From: Caulobacter sp.
Lineage (GTDB): Bacteria > Pseudomonadota > Alphaproteobacteria > Caulobacterales > Caulobacteraceae
Assembly: GCF_017744445.1 (NCBI RefSeq)
Contig: NZ_JAGIBH010000002.1
Span: 186,001 to 250,000, forward strand
Direction of reading: 5' to 3'
DNA length: 64,000 nt
Below, piece by piece: positions 9,190 through 17,467 of this stretch. Made by a program: the position numbers and the translations under genes. Numbering within the stretch: the first letter of the stretch is position 1; each line of letters begins with the position of its first letter. The notes beneath the pieces were generated by a model, which saw nothing but the letters and a program-made list of their open reading frames with translations, had not been told where the DNA came from and made no database searches.

Positions 9190-9887
9190 GCGCGCTCGCG
9201 ACGGAAGGCTTCGTCCGCTTCGAAGCCGACGAGACCCGCGCCCTGCTCGGCCCCGAGGCCTCAGCCGCATGGACTAGCTTCGCCGACAGCTGGAACGACC
9301 TGGGCCTGGACACCTTCATGGCCGACGGCGGTCGTTATCGCCGCCGGCGGTTCGCGGCCTTCTCGGCCCTGCCCGGCGCGGTCGAGCGCAAGCCGCACCA
9401 GCCCCACTGGCAGAGCCGCGACTACAACCCGCTGAACGGCGGCGTGCAGCGCTGGTTCGAGCCCGTCACCGACACGATCGCCGAGCACCCGGTGACCCAG
9501 GCGGTGATCAAGGCGGGCCTGGACCAGCTCCACCCGCTGTCGCCGGCCTCGGACCAGCCCTGGCACGTCGAACTGCACCAGTTCCGCATCGAGGCCCGCG
9601 CGGGCGAGCAGGGCATGCCCACACCCGAGGGCGCGCACCGCGACGGCGTCGACTGGGTGATCGTCATGCTGGTCGACCGCCAGAACGTCGACAGCGGCGT
9701 CACCGACATCTTCGCGCCGGACGGGGCGAGCCTGGGCTCGTTCACCTTGGTCGCGCCCGGCGACGCGGTATTCCTGGACGATCACCGCGTGCTGCACGGC
9801 GTCACCCCCATACGGCCGCTAGATCCGGCCCAGCCGGCGGTTCGCGATGTGCTGGTCGTGACCTACCGCCGCGAGGCCGTCGGTTAA
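9186..9887 (+). CDS. 2-oxoglutarate/Fe(II)-dependent dioxygenase family protein (PF10014-like)
   Basis: This 233-aa cytosolic protein resembles the family containing bacterial L-isoleucine 4-hydroxylase. The iron-binding facial triad is visible as His151 and Asp153 in AHRDG and His204 in LHGVTPI; an arginine downstream (VTYRRE) could bind 2-oxoglutarate. Upstream motifs include RYRRRRFAAFSAL and WHVELHQFRI. The TTG start overlaps the globin stop codon as TTGA. The substrate is unknown; free amino acids are the precedent for the family. No transporter or amino-acid biosynthesis gene is adjacent to narrow it down. Confidence 0.82.
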   Translation: MSALATEGFVRFEADETRALLGPEASAAWTSFADSWNDLGLDTFMADGGRYRRRRFAAFSALPGAVERKPHQPHWQSRDYNPLNGGVQRWFEPVTDTIAEHPVTQAVIKAGLDQLHPLSPASDQPWHVELHQFRIEARAGEQGMPTPEGAHRDGVDWVIVMLVDRQNVDSGVTDIFAPDGASLGSFTLVAPGDAVFLDDHRVLHGVTPIRPLDPAQPAVRDVLVVTYRREAVG

Positions 9888-9995
9888 CCAAACACCCGCC
9901 AAGGTTGCCGCTGCGACCGCTTGTCGCATGCGGTCTGTGATCACGACGTGCCACGGTGAGGCTCCGCTGCCCCAGGGAAAGAGCGTCCGTCACGC

Positions 9996-11948
9996 ATGTC
10001 TCGAGACGACAACGCCTTGCCGTCCTACCCGCCCCTGGAAAGACGCGCCGTCTTCTCCAGCGCGATGGCCGACGCGGTGCCCATCCTGATCGGCTATGTC
10101 GACCGCGAGCAGCGCTATCGCTTCGTCAACCGCGCCTATGAACAGTGGTTCGGCATCGACCGCTCGCTGATCGAGGGTCGCACCCTGCTGGAGGTGCTGG
10201 GCCACGAAGCCTATGGCCGACTGCGCGGTCACGTGACCCGCGCCCTGGCCGGCGAGAGCGTCACCTTCGAGGGCGAGGTCAGCTACCAGGCCGGCGCCCG
10301 CTATATCGAGGCGCAGTACGTGCCCGACATCGCCCGCAACGGCGAGATCCCCGGCTACTACGTGCTGGTCACCGACATCTCCGAGCGCCGGCAGCAGGCC
10401 GCTGAGCTGGAGCGCATGCTGGTCGGCGAGCGTCGCCGGGCGGCCCTGCTGGACCTCGGCCAGAAGCTGCGCGACGAGACCAATCCCGTCGCCATCGCCC
10501 AGCTGGCCGCGCGCATGCTGACCCAGCAGCTGGGCGTCGCCCGCGCCGGCTATGCCGAAATGGACGAGGACGGCGACGTGGCCGACATCGTCGCCGACGA
10601 CGGCAGCACCCACAGCGGCGTGGCGTCGCTGAAGGGCCTGCGCTTCCGCCTCGACGACTTCGGGCCCGACATGAGCGCCGACATGCGCGCCGGCCGGCTG
10701 GTGTCCGTCGGCGACGTGGCCCTGGACCCGCGCACCAATTCACCCGAAGCCCTGGACGCCTATGAGGCCATCGGCATCCGCGCCTTCGTCACCGTCTCGC
10801 TGATCAAGGCCGGGGCGCTGTCGGCCTATCTGTTCCTGGCCCATGACGGCCCGCACGCCTTTTCCGCCAACGAGACCGCCTTCGTCGCCGATGTCGCCGA
10901 GCTGATCTGGACGGCCAGCGAGCGCGCCCGCTCGGACCTGGCCCTCAAGCGCGCCCAGGAGACCGAACGCCTGCTGATCCGCGAGGTCGACCACCGCGCC
11001 AAGAACGTGCTGGCCGTGGTCCAGTCGCTAGCTCAGCTGACCCCGTTCGAGGACAAGGCCCAGTACGTCCAGGCGCTGTCGGGCCGCATCGGCTCGCTGG
11101 CCCGCGCCCACAGCCTGCTGTCGACCGCCCGCTGGAGCGGCGTCGACCTGCACGACCTCCTGCGGCTGGAGCTGGATCCCTATGGCATCGACGGCGAGGG
11201 CCAGATCGTCATCGACGGCCCCCCGGCCCTGATCGACGCCCAGGCCGCCCAGTCCCTGGCCCTGGTCATCCACGAGCTGGCCACCAACGCCAGCAAGTAC
11301 GGCGCGCTGTCGCGTCCGCTGGGGCGACTGAACGTCAGCTGGATCTGGGGTGTGGGCGACGTGCTGCGCCTGATCTGGCGCGAGGACGCCGGCGCGCCCG
11401 TGGTCGCTCCGGCCCGGCGTGGCTTCGGCTCGACCCTGATCGAGAGCGCCGTCAAACAGGTGGGCGGCCGGGTCGAGCTGACCTGGCGGCCGCAGGGCCT
11501 GAAGGTGCGCCTGGACATCCTGAAGGGCGCCCAGGCCCGCGCCACCGAGTCGACGCCAGCCTATCGTCCTGGCCTCTCCGTCGAGGAAAGCCCCGCCCTG
11601 CGCGACCAGCGCGTGCTGGTGGTCGAGGACGAGGCCGTGGTGGCCATGGAGCTGACCCGCGTGCTGACCGCCGCCGGCGCCAAGGTCGTGGGGCCGGTCG
11701 GCACGATCGAGGAGGCGCTGCATTTGCTGGACGACCAGCCGATCGACCGCGCCCTGCTGGACGTCAATCTGGGCGGCCGACTGATCACCCCGGTGGCCCT
11801 GGCGCTCAGCCGCCGCCGTATCCCGTTCGTCTACCTGACCGGCTACCAGGAGCCCGACGTCGACGACGGTCCGGTCCTGCGCAAGCCCGTGGCGCCCAGC
11901 GCCCTCCTGGGAGCGCTGGCGAGAGGCGCACTGGTCCCCGCGCAGTAA
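9996..11948 (+). CDS. Hybrid sensor protein: PAS, GAF, HWE histidine kinase, receiver
   Basis: This 650-aa soluble signalling protein has a PAS domain (about 20-130), a GAF-like domain (about 145-305), and an HWE-type kinase core. The phospho-acceptor is His333 in EVDHRAKNVLAVVQ, the N-box is IHELATNASKYGAL, and the diagnostic W-x-E is Trp461-Arg-Glu463 in LIWRED. It ends with a receiver domain beginning RVLVVEDEAVVAMEL; phospho-acceptor Asp589 is in LLDVNLGG. There is no signal peptide or transmembrane segment, so it senses a cytosolic cue. Alphaproteobacterial HWE kinases often feed light, stress or general stress pathways, but no partner response regulator is adjacent and the stimulus is unknown. 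Confidence 0.9.
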   Translation: MSRDDNALPSYPPLERRAVFSSAMADAVPILIGYVDREQRYRFVNRAYEQWFGIDRSLIEGRTLLEVLGHEAYGRLRGHVTRALAGESVTFEGEVSYQAGARYIEAQYVPDIARNGEIPGYYVLVTDISERRQQAAELERMLVGERRRAALLDLGQKLRDETNPVAIAQLAARMLTQQLGVARAGYAEMDEDGDVADIVADDGSTHSGVASLKGLRFRLDDFGPDMSADMRAGRLVSVGDVALDPRTNSPEALDAYEAIGIRAFVTVSLIKAGALSAYLFLAHDGPHAFSANETAFVADVAELIWTASERARSDLALKRAQETERLLIREVDHRAKNVLAVVQSLAQLTPFEDKAQYVQALSGRIGSLARAHSLLSTARWSGVDLHDLLRLELDPYGIDGEGQIVIDGPPALIDAQAAQSLALVIHELATNASKYGALSRPLGRLNVSWIWGVGDVLRLIWREDAGAPVVAPARRGFGSTLIESAVKQVGGRVELTWRPQGLKVRLDILKGAQARATESTPAYRPGLSVEESPALRDQRVLVVEDEAVVAMELTRVLTAAGAKVVGPVGTIEEALHLLDDQPIDRALLDVNLGGRLITPVALALSRRRIPFVYLTGYQEPDVDDGPVLRKPVAPSALLGALARGALVPAQ

Positions 11949-11957
11949 CCCACCGTC

Positions 11958-12093
11958 GCCTTCCTAGGCCTTGTGCCTAGGACCCATCTGTCCGCCGGCC
12001 TTGCGCACGAGCGCTTGCTCGCCCTCCCCGCATTCCCTGCTTAGCGTCCCTGCCAGCTGAACCATGGGTCCTAGGCACAAGGCCTAGGAAGGC
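11958..12093. repeat. Intergenic palindromic repeat, family D copy 1
   Basis: The left arm reads GCCTTCCTAGGCCTTGTGCC then TAGGACCCAT; the right arm is its exact inverse. Each arm folds as CCTAGGC-CTTGT-GCCTAGG. The second copy at 63087-63227 keeps the pairing while changing the bases. Confidence 0.85.
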
Positions 12094-12138
12094 AGCTGTT
12101 GGGATAGTTCCTACCCACAGCGCGTGTTGTGGCTTGAA

Positions 12139-12157
12139 ATTGCAATTCGTTCTCAAG
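12139..12157. promoter_or_regulatory. Possible Fur-type site upstream of the flavin-transfer operon
   Basis: The 19 bases ATTGCAATTCGTTCTCAAG resemble Fur boxes of Caulobacter-like bacteria, with a good TTCTCAA half and a TTGCAAT half. The site is 41 bases upstream of the first gene of the operon. The symmetry is imperfect, so this is tentative. Confidence 0.4.
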
Positions 12158-12197
12158 TAAGGACGAGCCTTCCAACGCCAAGGTTCGTCAGTACGCC

Positions 12198-12827
12198 GTG
12201 AAATCCGCCGCCGACCAGCATCGCCGCTCTTTCTGGCTGAAGCAGCTGCACCAGTGGCACTGGATCAGTGCGGCGGTGTCGCTGATCGGCATGCTGCTGT
12301 TCGCCATCACCGGCATCACCCTGAACCACGCCGGCCAGATCGAGGCCAAACCCGTCGTCGTCTCGCGCAAGGCCACCCTGCCCGCCGACCTGCTGGCCGT
12401 GCTGGCCAAGGGTCCGGAAGAGGGCAAGCGCCCCCTGCCCGTCCAGCTGGAGCCGTTCCTCGACAAGGCCGTCGGCGCCGACGTCGCGGGCCGCGAGGGC
12501 GAATGGTCGGCCGACGAGGTCTATGTCGCCCTGGCCCGTCCGGGCGGCGACGCCTGGGTGTCGATCGACCGCGAGACCGGCGCTGTCGAGCACGAGAAGA
12601 CCACGCGCGGCGCGGTCAGCCTGCTCAACGACCTGCACAAGGGCCGCAACACCGGCAAGGCCTGGGCCTGGTTCATCGACGTGTTCGCCGCCGCCTGCGT
12701 GGTCTTCACCGTCACCGGCCTGATCCTGCTGCAGTTCCACGCCCGCGCCCGGCCGCTGACCTGGCCGCTGGTCGGCCTGGGCCTGGCCGCCCCGCTCATT
12801 CTCATCATCCTGTTCGTCCACCTTTAG
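12198..12827 (+). CDS. PepSY-associated membrane protein
   Basis: This 209-aa inner-membrane protein has three predicted helices: about 20-42 (WISAAVSLIGMLLFAITGI), about 155-178 (WFIDVFAAACVVFTVTGLILL) and about 186-208. A periplasmic PepSY-like segment lies between the first two. Histidines near the membrane (LHQWHW, TLNHAG, LHKGRN, LQFHAR) could bind haem, as proposed for PepSY-TM proteins. As first gene of a run ending in ApbE and a flavodoxin-type reductase, it probably carries electrons across the membrane to periplasmic flavoprotein. The GTG start at 12198 gives a good N-terminus. Eleven bases separate it from the DUF2271 gene. Confidence 0.82.
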   Translation: MKSAADQHRRSFWLKQLHQWHWISAAVSLIGMLLFAITGITLNHAGQIEAKPVVVSRKATLPADLLAVLAKGPEEGKRPLPVQLEPFLDKAVGADVAGREGEWSADEVYVALARPGGDAWVSIDRETGAVEHEKTTRGAVSLLNDLHKGRNTGKAWAWFIDVFAAACVVFTVTGLILLQFHARARPLTWPLVGLGLAAPLILIILFVHL

Positions 12828-12838
12828 AGGCAGACCCC

Positions 12839-13354
12839 GTGAAGCGTCCGATCTCCCTGCTCACCTTTGCTGGCGCCGCTGTCGCCGGCGCTCCGGCCCT
12901 CGCCGCCGACCTGAACGTCACCGTCGAGGTGCCGAAGCTGACGGTGGCCGAGTACCACAAGCCCTATGTCGCCATCTGGATCGAGAACGCGGCCGACAGC
13001 ACCGCCGCCGGCACCCTGGCGGTCTGGTACGACGCCGACTCCAAGGAAGACCACGGGACCAAGTGGCTGAAGGACATGCGCCAGTGGTGGCGCAAGGCCG
13101 GCCGCGAGATGAGCTTCCCGGCCGACGGCGTCACCGGCGCCACCCGCGCGCCGGGCCCGCAGACCGTGGTCTTCGGCGGCTCGAAGGGCGCGCTGAAGGC
13201 CCTGAAGCCCGGCCAGTACAATCTGGTGGTCGAAGCCGCTCGCGAAGTCGGCGGCCACGAGGCCGTCCGCGTGCCGTTCACCTGGGGCAAGCCGGGTAAA
13301 GCCACTGCCAAGGGCGCGACCGAACTGGGCGCCGTCACCGTTTCCGTGAAGTGA
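12839..13354 (+). CDS. DUF2271 periplasmic protein, predicted ApbE flavinylation substrate
   Basis: This 171-aa protein has a Sec signal peptide (cleavage near ALA/ADL, residue 22-23) and a DUF2271 beta-sandwich with WYDADSKEDHGTKWL and MRQWWRKAGRE. Residues 96-102 are DGVTGAT, matching the D-x-x-(S/T)-G-A-(T/S) motif that ApbE modifies. Thr102 is therefore the predicted covalent FMN attachment site, and an apbE gene lies two genes downstream. The likely role is a soluble periplasmic electron carrier taking electrons from the PepSY membrane protein to an outside acceptor such as ferric iron. The GTG start at 12839 was chosen for the signal peptide. Confidence 0.85.
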   Translation: MKRPISLLTFAGAAVAGAPALAADLNVTVEVPKLTVAEYHKPYVAIWIENAADSTAAGTLAVWYDADSKEDHGTKWLKDMRQWWRKAGREMSFPADGVTGATRAPGPQTVVFGGSKGALKALKPGQYNLVVEAAREVGGHEAVRVPFTWGKPGKATAKGATELGAVTVSVK

Positions 13355-13362
13355 GAAAAGCC

Positions 13363-14253
13363 ATGACCTTCAAGAAGCGCCTTCTCGCCGTCGCCGCTGT
13401 TGGCGTGGCCCTCGCCCTGCCGATGACCGCCTCGGCCCACCGTGGCTGGATGGTTCCGTCGTTCACCAACCTGTCGGGCGAAGGCGCGTGGGCGACCATC
13501 GACGCAGCCGTCTCGAACGAGCTGTTCCACCCCGACCACCGCCCGATGCGCCTGGACGGCGTGCAGGTGCTGGCGCCGGACGGGACGCCGGACAAGATCC
13601 AGAACAGCGTCACGGGCCAGCTGCGCTCGGTCTTCGACGTCCAGCTGAGCAAGCCGGGCACCTACAAGATCTTCACCGCCACCAACTCGGTGATGGCCAG
13701 CTACACCGAAGGCGGCGTGGTCAAGCGCTTCCGCGGTTCGGCCGAAGACTTCGCCAAGCAGGTCCCGGCCGGCGCCGCCGACCTGAAGGTCATCAAGATG
13801 GCCAGCCGCAACGAGACCTTCGTCACGCGCGACAAGCCCAACACCGACGCCCTGAAGCCGACCGGCAAGGGCCTGGAGCTGGTCCCCGTCACCCACCCGA
13901 CCGACGTGGTGGCGACGGAAGCCGCGACCTTCAAGTTCGTGCTGGATGGCAAGCCGGCCGCCGACCTGGAAGTCACCTTCGCCCCCGGCGGCCACCGCTG
14001 GCGCGCCAATCCCGGCGAGATCAAGCTGAAGACCGGCCGCGACGGCGCGGTGAAGTTCACCCTGCCCGAACCCGGCATGTACTGGGTCAACGCCACGGTA
14101 CGCACGGGTGAGACCGGTCGCGGCGGCGGCATGGGTGGTCCGGGTGGCGGCGCTCCGCCGGCGCCGGGCGCGGCTCCGGCCCCTGCGCAACCGCTCGCCG
14201 GCAACGGCCAGAGCGCCAGCTACACCGCCGTGATCGAAGCTCAACGGCCGTAA
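13363..14253 (+). CDS. DUF4198 domain periplasmic protein
   Basis: This 296-aa protein starts MTFKKRLLAVAAVGVALALP and has a signal peptide ending ASA, after which the mature chain begins HRGWMVPS. DUF4198 proteins are predicted periplasmic, often linked to nickel, cobalt or iron uptake systems, and keep an N-terminal histidine that may bind metal. The middle carries two immunoglobulin-like beta regions (about 25-150 and 165-250). The C-terminus contains a low-complexity Gly/Pro/Ala stretch (about 251-279). A start at GTG 13351 is possible, but ATG 13363 gives a cleaner signal peptide. It is probably co-transcribed with the genes on both sides. Confidence 0.82.
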   Translation: MTFKKRLLAVAAVGVALALPMTASAHRGWMVPSFTNLSGEGAWATIDAAVSNELFHPDHRPMRLDGVQVLAPDGTPDKIQNSVTGQLRSVFDVQLSKPGTYKIFTATNSVMASYTEGGVVKRFRGSAEDFAKQVPAGAADLKVIKMASRNETFVTRDKPNTDALKPTGKGLELVPVTHPTDVVATEAATFKFVLDGKPAADLEVTFAPGGHRWRANPGEIKLKTGRDGAVKFTLPEPGMYWVNATVRTGETGRGGGMGGPGGGAPPAPGAAPAPAQPLAGNGQSASYTAVIEAQRP

Positions 14254-14260
14254 AGCCGTT

Positions 14261-14388
14261 CTCCTCCCTCGCGTAGCGGGGGAGGTGGCGCGGCGCGAAT
14301 ACGCGCCGTGACGGAGGGGGCGCACCCCACCGTCGACGCCCCCTCCACCGCTTCGCGGTCCCCCTCCCCCGTTTCACGGGGGAGGACG
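14261..14388. repeat. Intergenic palindromic repeat, family F copy 1, inside the flavin operon
   Basis: It contains CCTCCC-TCGCGTAGC-GGGGGAGG on the left, GACGGAGGGGGCGC in the middle and GGCGTCG-type complements, and CCCCC-GTTTCAC-GGGGG on the right. The right edge supplies GGAGGA, 11 bases before the ApbE start codon. A related copy lies at 36127-36262. Confidence 0.75.
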
Positions 14389-14397
14389 AGATTTCAA

Positions 14398-15387
14398 ATG
14401 CCCCGCGTCCTCGTCCCCGCCCTGACCACGCCGCCTGCCCGCCCCGTCGGCGGCAGCGTGCGCGCGTTCGGCGGCGAGACCATGGGCACGACCTGGTCGG
14501 TCAAGGCGGTGCTGCCGGCCACGACCGACCTCCCGGCGCTCGAAGCCATGGTCCAGCGCGCGCTCGACGCGGTCGTCGCGCAGATGAGCCCGTGGGAGCC
14601 CCTGTCGGACCTCTCGCGCTACAACCGCGCCGCTGCGGGGAGCTGGACCACCCTGCCCGCCGCGACCGCCACGGTCCTGCGCCGCGCGATCGAAGTCGCC
14701 GAGCGGACCAACGGCGCCTTCGACCCGACCTTGGGCGCGCTGACCGATCTCTGGGGCTTTGGCCCCCGCCCCTTCTCCGGCAGCCCGCCGGAAGCGGCCA
14801 ACATCGCCGCGCGGAGAGACGCCGGCGGCTGGAAGCGCCTGGCCCTCGACGGCGACGCCTTGTTCCAGCCCGGCGGCCTGCGCCTCGACCTGAACGGCAT
14901 CGCCAAGGGCTTCGGCGTCGACCAGGCCGCCGCCGCCCTCGATCGCGCCAAGGTGACGAGCTACCTCGTGGAGGTTGGCGGCGAGCTGCGCGGCACGGGC
15001 GCCAAGCCCGACGGCCAGCCGTGGTGGGTCGAGCTGGAGCGTCCTCCGACGGCGAACGACGCCGAAAAGACCGTCGTCGCCCTGCACGATCTCTCCGTCG
15101 CCACCTCGGGCGACTACCGCCGGTTCTTCGATCACGACGGCCGCCGCTATGCCCACACCCTGGACCCGGCCACCGGCGCGCCGACGACCAATCCGACCGT
15201 CAGCGTCACGGTCCTCGCGCGGGACTGCATGAGCGCCGACGCCTGGGCCACGGCCCTGACCGTCATGGCCCCCGACGCCGCCCTGGCCTTCGCCGCCGAG
15301 CACGACCTGGCGGCGCTGATCGTCAGCCGGGGTCCGGCGGGCCTCGAGGAGCGCCTGTCGCCGGCCCTGCGGGCGATGCTGGACTGA
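14398..15387 (+). CDS. apbE: FAD:protein FMN transferase (ApbE)
   Basis: This 329-aa protein transfers FMN from FAD to a threonine or serine of target proteins. ApbE motifs are clear: GGETMGTTWSVKA near residue 22, SDLSRYN, GAFDPTLGAL, the conserved DLNGIAKGFGVD, VEVGGELRGTG, and THTLD-like AHTLDPATGAP for Mg2+/FAD binding. No lipoprotein signal is obvious at the chosen start ATG 14398; earlier in-frame codons lie inside a repeat. The predicted target is the DUF2271 protein at 12839. Its stop codon overlaps the start of the next gene (TGATG), so the two are translationally coupled. Confidence 0.93.
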   Translation: MPRVLVPALTTPPARPVGGSVRAFGGETMGTTWSVKAVLPATTDLPALEAMVQRALDAVVAQMSPWEPLSDLSRYNRAAAGSWTTLPAATATVLRRAIEVAERTNGAFDPTLGALTDLWGFGPRPFSGSPPEAANIAARRDAGGWKRLALDGDALFQPGGLRLDLNGIAKGFGVDQAAAALDRAKVTSYLVEVGGELRGTGAKPDGQPWWVELERPPTANDAEKTVVALHDLSVATSGDYRRFFDHDGRRYAHTLDPATGAPTTNPTVSVTVLARDCMSADAWATALTVMAPDAALAFAAEHDLAALIVSRGPAGLEERLSPALRAMLD

Positions 15388-16757
15388 TGCTCGACCTTTC
15401 CGCTTTCCCGCCCGAGACCCGCCGCCTGATCGAGGCCGGCGCCGTGGCTGGCGTCTACGCCCTGTTCTGCGCGGGCGTCGCCGTCCGCGAGGCCCTGCGC
15501 GCCGCCGCCGTCCGCCGCGAGGCCAAGGCCCTGTCGCAAGGCGCCGGCGAGCCCGTGCTGGTCGCCTTCGCCAGCCAGACCGGCTTCGCCGAGGAACTCG
15601 CGACCGCCACCGCCAAGGCCCTGTCGGAAGCCGGCGTCCCGGTCACCCTGCGCGAGCTCGGCGCCGTCACCGCCGCCGACCTGACCGGCCGCGCCCTGTT
15701 CGTCGTCAGCACCACCGGCGAGGGCGACGCGCCCGACCCGGCCCGCGCCTTCATCCGCGACGTGATGAAGGACGGCGTCGCGCTGCCGGGCCTGCGATAC
15801 GGCGTGCTGGCCCTTGGCGATTCTACCTATGCCGAGTTCTGCGCCTTCGGCCGCAGTTTGGACGCCTGGCTGGCCCACTCAGGCGCGCAGCCCTTGTTCG
15901 ATCGCGTCGAGGTCGACGACGGCGATCCCGCCGCGCTGCGTCACTGGCAAGGGCAGCTCTCCCTGCTCACCGGCGTCACCGACGCTCCGGACTGGACCCG
16001 CCCCGCCTATGGCCGCTGGACCCTGGCCGAGCGCACCCTGCTGAACCCAGGCAGCCCCGGCGGCGAAGCCTGGCACATCCGCCTGGAACCTAAAGACGCC
16101 ACGACCTGGCAGGCCGGCGACATCCTTGAAGTCGGCCCGCGCAACGACCCGGAACTCCCGCACCGCGAATATTCGATCGCCTCCCTGCCCAGCGACGGCG
16201 CCGTCGAGCTGATCGTCCGCCTGATGACCCGCGCGGACGGCCAGCCGGGCCTGGGCTCGGGCTGGCTGTGCCACTCCGCTGAAGTGGGCCAGACGATCGA
16301 CGCCCGCGTGCGGACCAACCGCAGCTTCCATGCGCCGGACGCCAGCCGCCCGCTGATCCTGATCGGCTCGGGCACCGGCCTCGCCGGCCTGCGCGCGCAC
16401 CTGAAGGCCCGCGCGGCCGCCGGCGTGCGCTGGAACTGGCTGGTCTTCGGCGAGCGCACCAGCGCCCACGACTTTTTCCACCGCGCCGAGATCGAGGGCT
16501 GGAAGGCCTCGGGCCTCTTGGACCGCGTGGACCTGGCCTTCTCGCGCGACCAGGACAGCCGCATCTACGTCCAGCACCGCCTGCGCGCGGCCGCCGACAT
16601 CCTGCGCCGCTGGGTGGCCAACGGCGCGGCGATCTATGTCTGCGGCTCGCTGGAGGGGATGTCGCGCGACGTCCATGCCGTGCTGGTCGAAGTGCTGGGG
16701 GCGGAGATGGTCGAGCGCCTGGCCGACGAGGGGCGGTACCGGCGGGACGTGTACTGA
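15387..16757 (+). CDS. Flavodoxin-domain NADPH reductase (sulfite reductase alpha/CysJ-like)
   Basis: This 456-aa protein has one N-terminal hydrophobic helix (AGAVAGVYALFCAGVAV), then a flavodoxin domain (VLVAFASQTGFAEELA, VVSTTGEGDAPD, LALGDSTYAEFCAFG) and a ferredoxin-NADP+ reductase module (REYSIAS for FAD, LIGSGTGLAGLRAHL and VFGERTSAHDFF for NADPH, YVCGSLEGMSRDV near the end). It should pass electrons from NADPH through FAD and FMN to the membrane. In related systems this module is fused to a PepSY membrane protein; here they are separate genes in one operon. Sulfite reduction is unlikely because no CysI gene is nearby. Confidence 0.88.
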   Translation: MLDLSAFPPETRRLIEAGAVAGVYALFCAGVAVREALRAAAVRREAKALSQGAGEPVLVAFASQTGFAEELATATAKALSEAGVPVTLRELGAVTAADLTGRALFVVSTTGEGDAPDPARAFIRDVMKDGVALPGLRYGVLALGDSTYAEFCAFGRSLDAWLAHSGAQPLFDRVEVDDGDPAALRHWQGQLSLLTGVTDAPDWTRPAYGRWTLAERTLLNPGSPGGEAWHIRLEPKDATTWQAGDILEVGPRNDPELPHREYSIASLPSDGAVELIVRLMTRADGQPGLGSGWLCHSAEVGQTIDARVRTNRSFHAPDASRPLILIGSGTGLAGLRAHLKARAAAGVRWNWLVFGERTSAHDFFHRAEIEGWKASGLLDRVDLAFSRDQDSRIYVQHRLRAAADILRRWVANGAAIYVCGSLEGMSRDVHAVLVEVLGAEMVERLADEGRYRRDVY

Positions 16758-16769
16758 CCAAATAAACTC

Positions 16770-16871
16770 CGCTCATCCCCGCGAAAGCGGGGACCCAAGC
16801 GGCACTGGTCATCAAACGCCGTGCATCACAGTCTTGCTCAGCTTGGGTCCCCGCTTTCGCGGGGATGAGCG
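16770..16871. repeat. Intergenic palindromic repeat, family E
   Basis: CGCTCATCCCCGCGAAAGCG continuing GGGACCCAAGC on the left is mirrored at 16841-16871 by the exact inverse. Each arm folds as CCCCGC-GAAA-GCGGGG. The right arm overlaps the last codons of mobA. Confidence 0.85.
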
Positions 16872-17380
16872 GTTTGGGTGAGAACCTCGCGCTCCTCCGG
16901 CGTATTCGCCCCCCGCAGCCTTGCCAGCGCACCCTCAGGGACCGGCAGCGCCATCAATCCCGCCCGCTCCACGAACCGCCGCAGCGGCCAGCCAGCCTGT
17001 GCATCGGCGGGCAGCGCGGCCGTCTCGACTACCATCGGCACGGGCAGGCCCTCGTAGTAGCCGCCCGCCGCCAGCAACGGCGCCAGATCCTCGACCGTCA
17101 CGGTCGGCGCATCCACGGCCAGCACCAGCAGCCGCTCGCAGCCCAGCGCTCGCGCCCCCGCCAGCACCCCGCCGACCGGCCCCGCGCCGGCCTCGTCATC
17201 GGCAATCCACGGCAAGCCCAGGTCCGCCCCGGCGGTGACCAGGGCCTGCGCCCCCACGGCTCGCGCCAGGGCCGCGACCCGGTCCACCGCCCGCACGCCA
17301 TCCCAGGCCAGCACAGCCTTGTCGCACCCCATCCGCCGGGAGCCGCCGCCGCACAGAATGATCGCGCCCAGCATGGTCAT
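16838..17380 (-). CDS. mobA: Molybdenum cofactor guanylyltransferase MobA
   Basis: This 180-aa protein attaches GMP to molybdopterin. The N-terminus carries the nucleotidyltransferase signature [15 protein letters not shown], close to the family LAGG-x-S-x-RMG-x-[13 protein letters not shown] and VLAVDAPTV follow at the expected spacing for the GTP/Mg2+ site. The protein is slightly short for MobA. The last ten residues or so (HPRESGDPS) are encoded by the family E palindromic repeat, so the original stop has probably been replaced. It is transcribed convergently with the flavodoxin reductase gene and divergently from the LacI gene. No other molybdopterin gene is visible here. Confidence 0.82.
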   Translation of the reverse strand: MTMLGAIILCGGGSRRMGCDKAVLAWDGVRAVDRVAALARAVGAQALVTAGADLGLPWIADDEAGAGPVGGVLAGARALGCERLLVLAVDAPTVTVEDLAPLLAAGGYYEGLPVPMVVETAALPADAQAGWPLRRFVERAGLMALPVPEGALARLRGANTPEEREVLTQTAHPRESGDPS

Positions 17381-17467
17381 GCCCGCGTCTTAGCAGGATT
17401 TTCGCTTGCTCTTCCAAGCTCTGCCCGAAGCGGTCTAGTGTCCGCCCCGCAAAGGGACGGAAAAAGA

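Noticed and set aside
14308..14397. Longer start for apbE at 14308
   Set aside because: It would encode 30 residues entirely from a palindromic repeat; ATG 14398 is next to a GGAGGA and begins just before conserved ApbE sequence.
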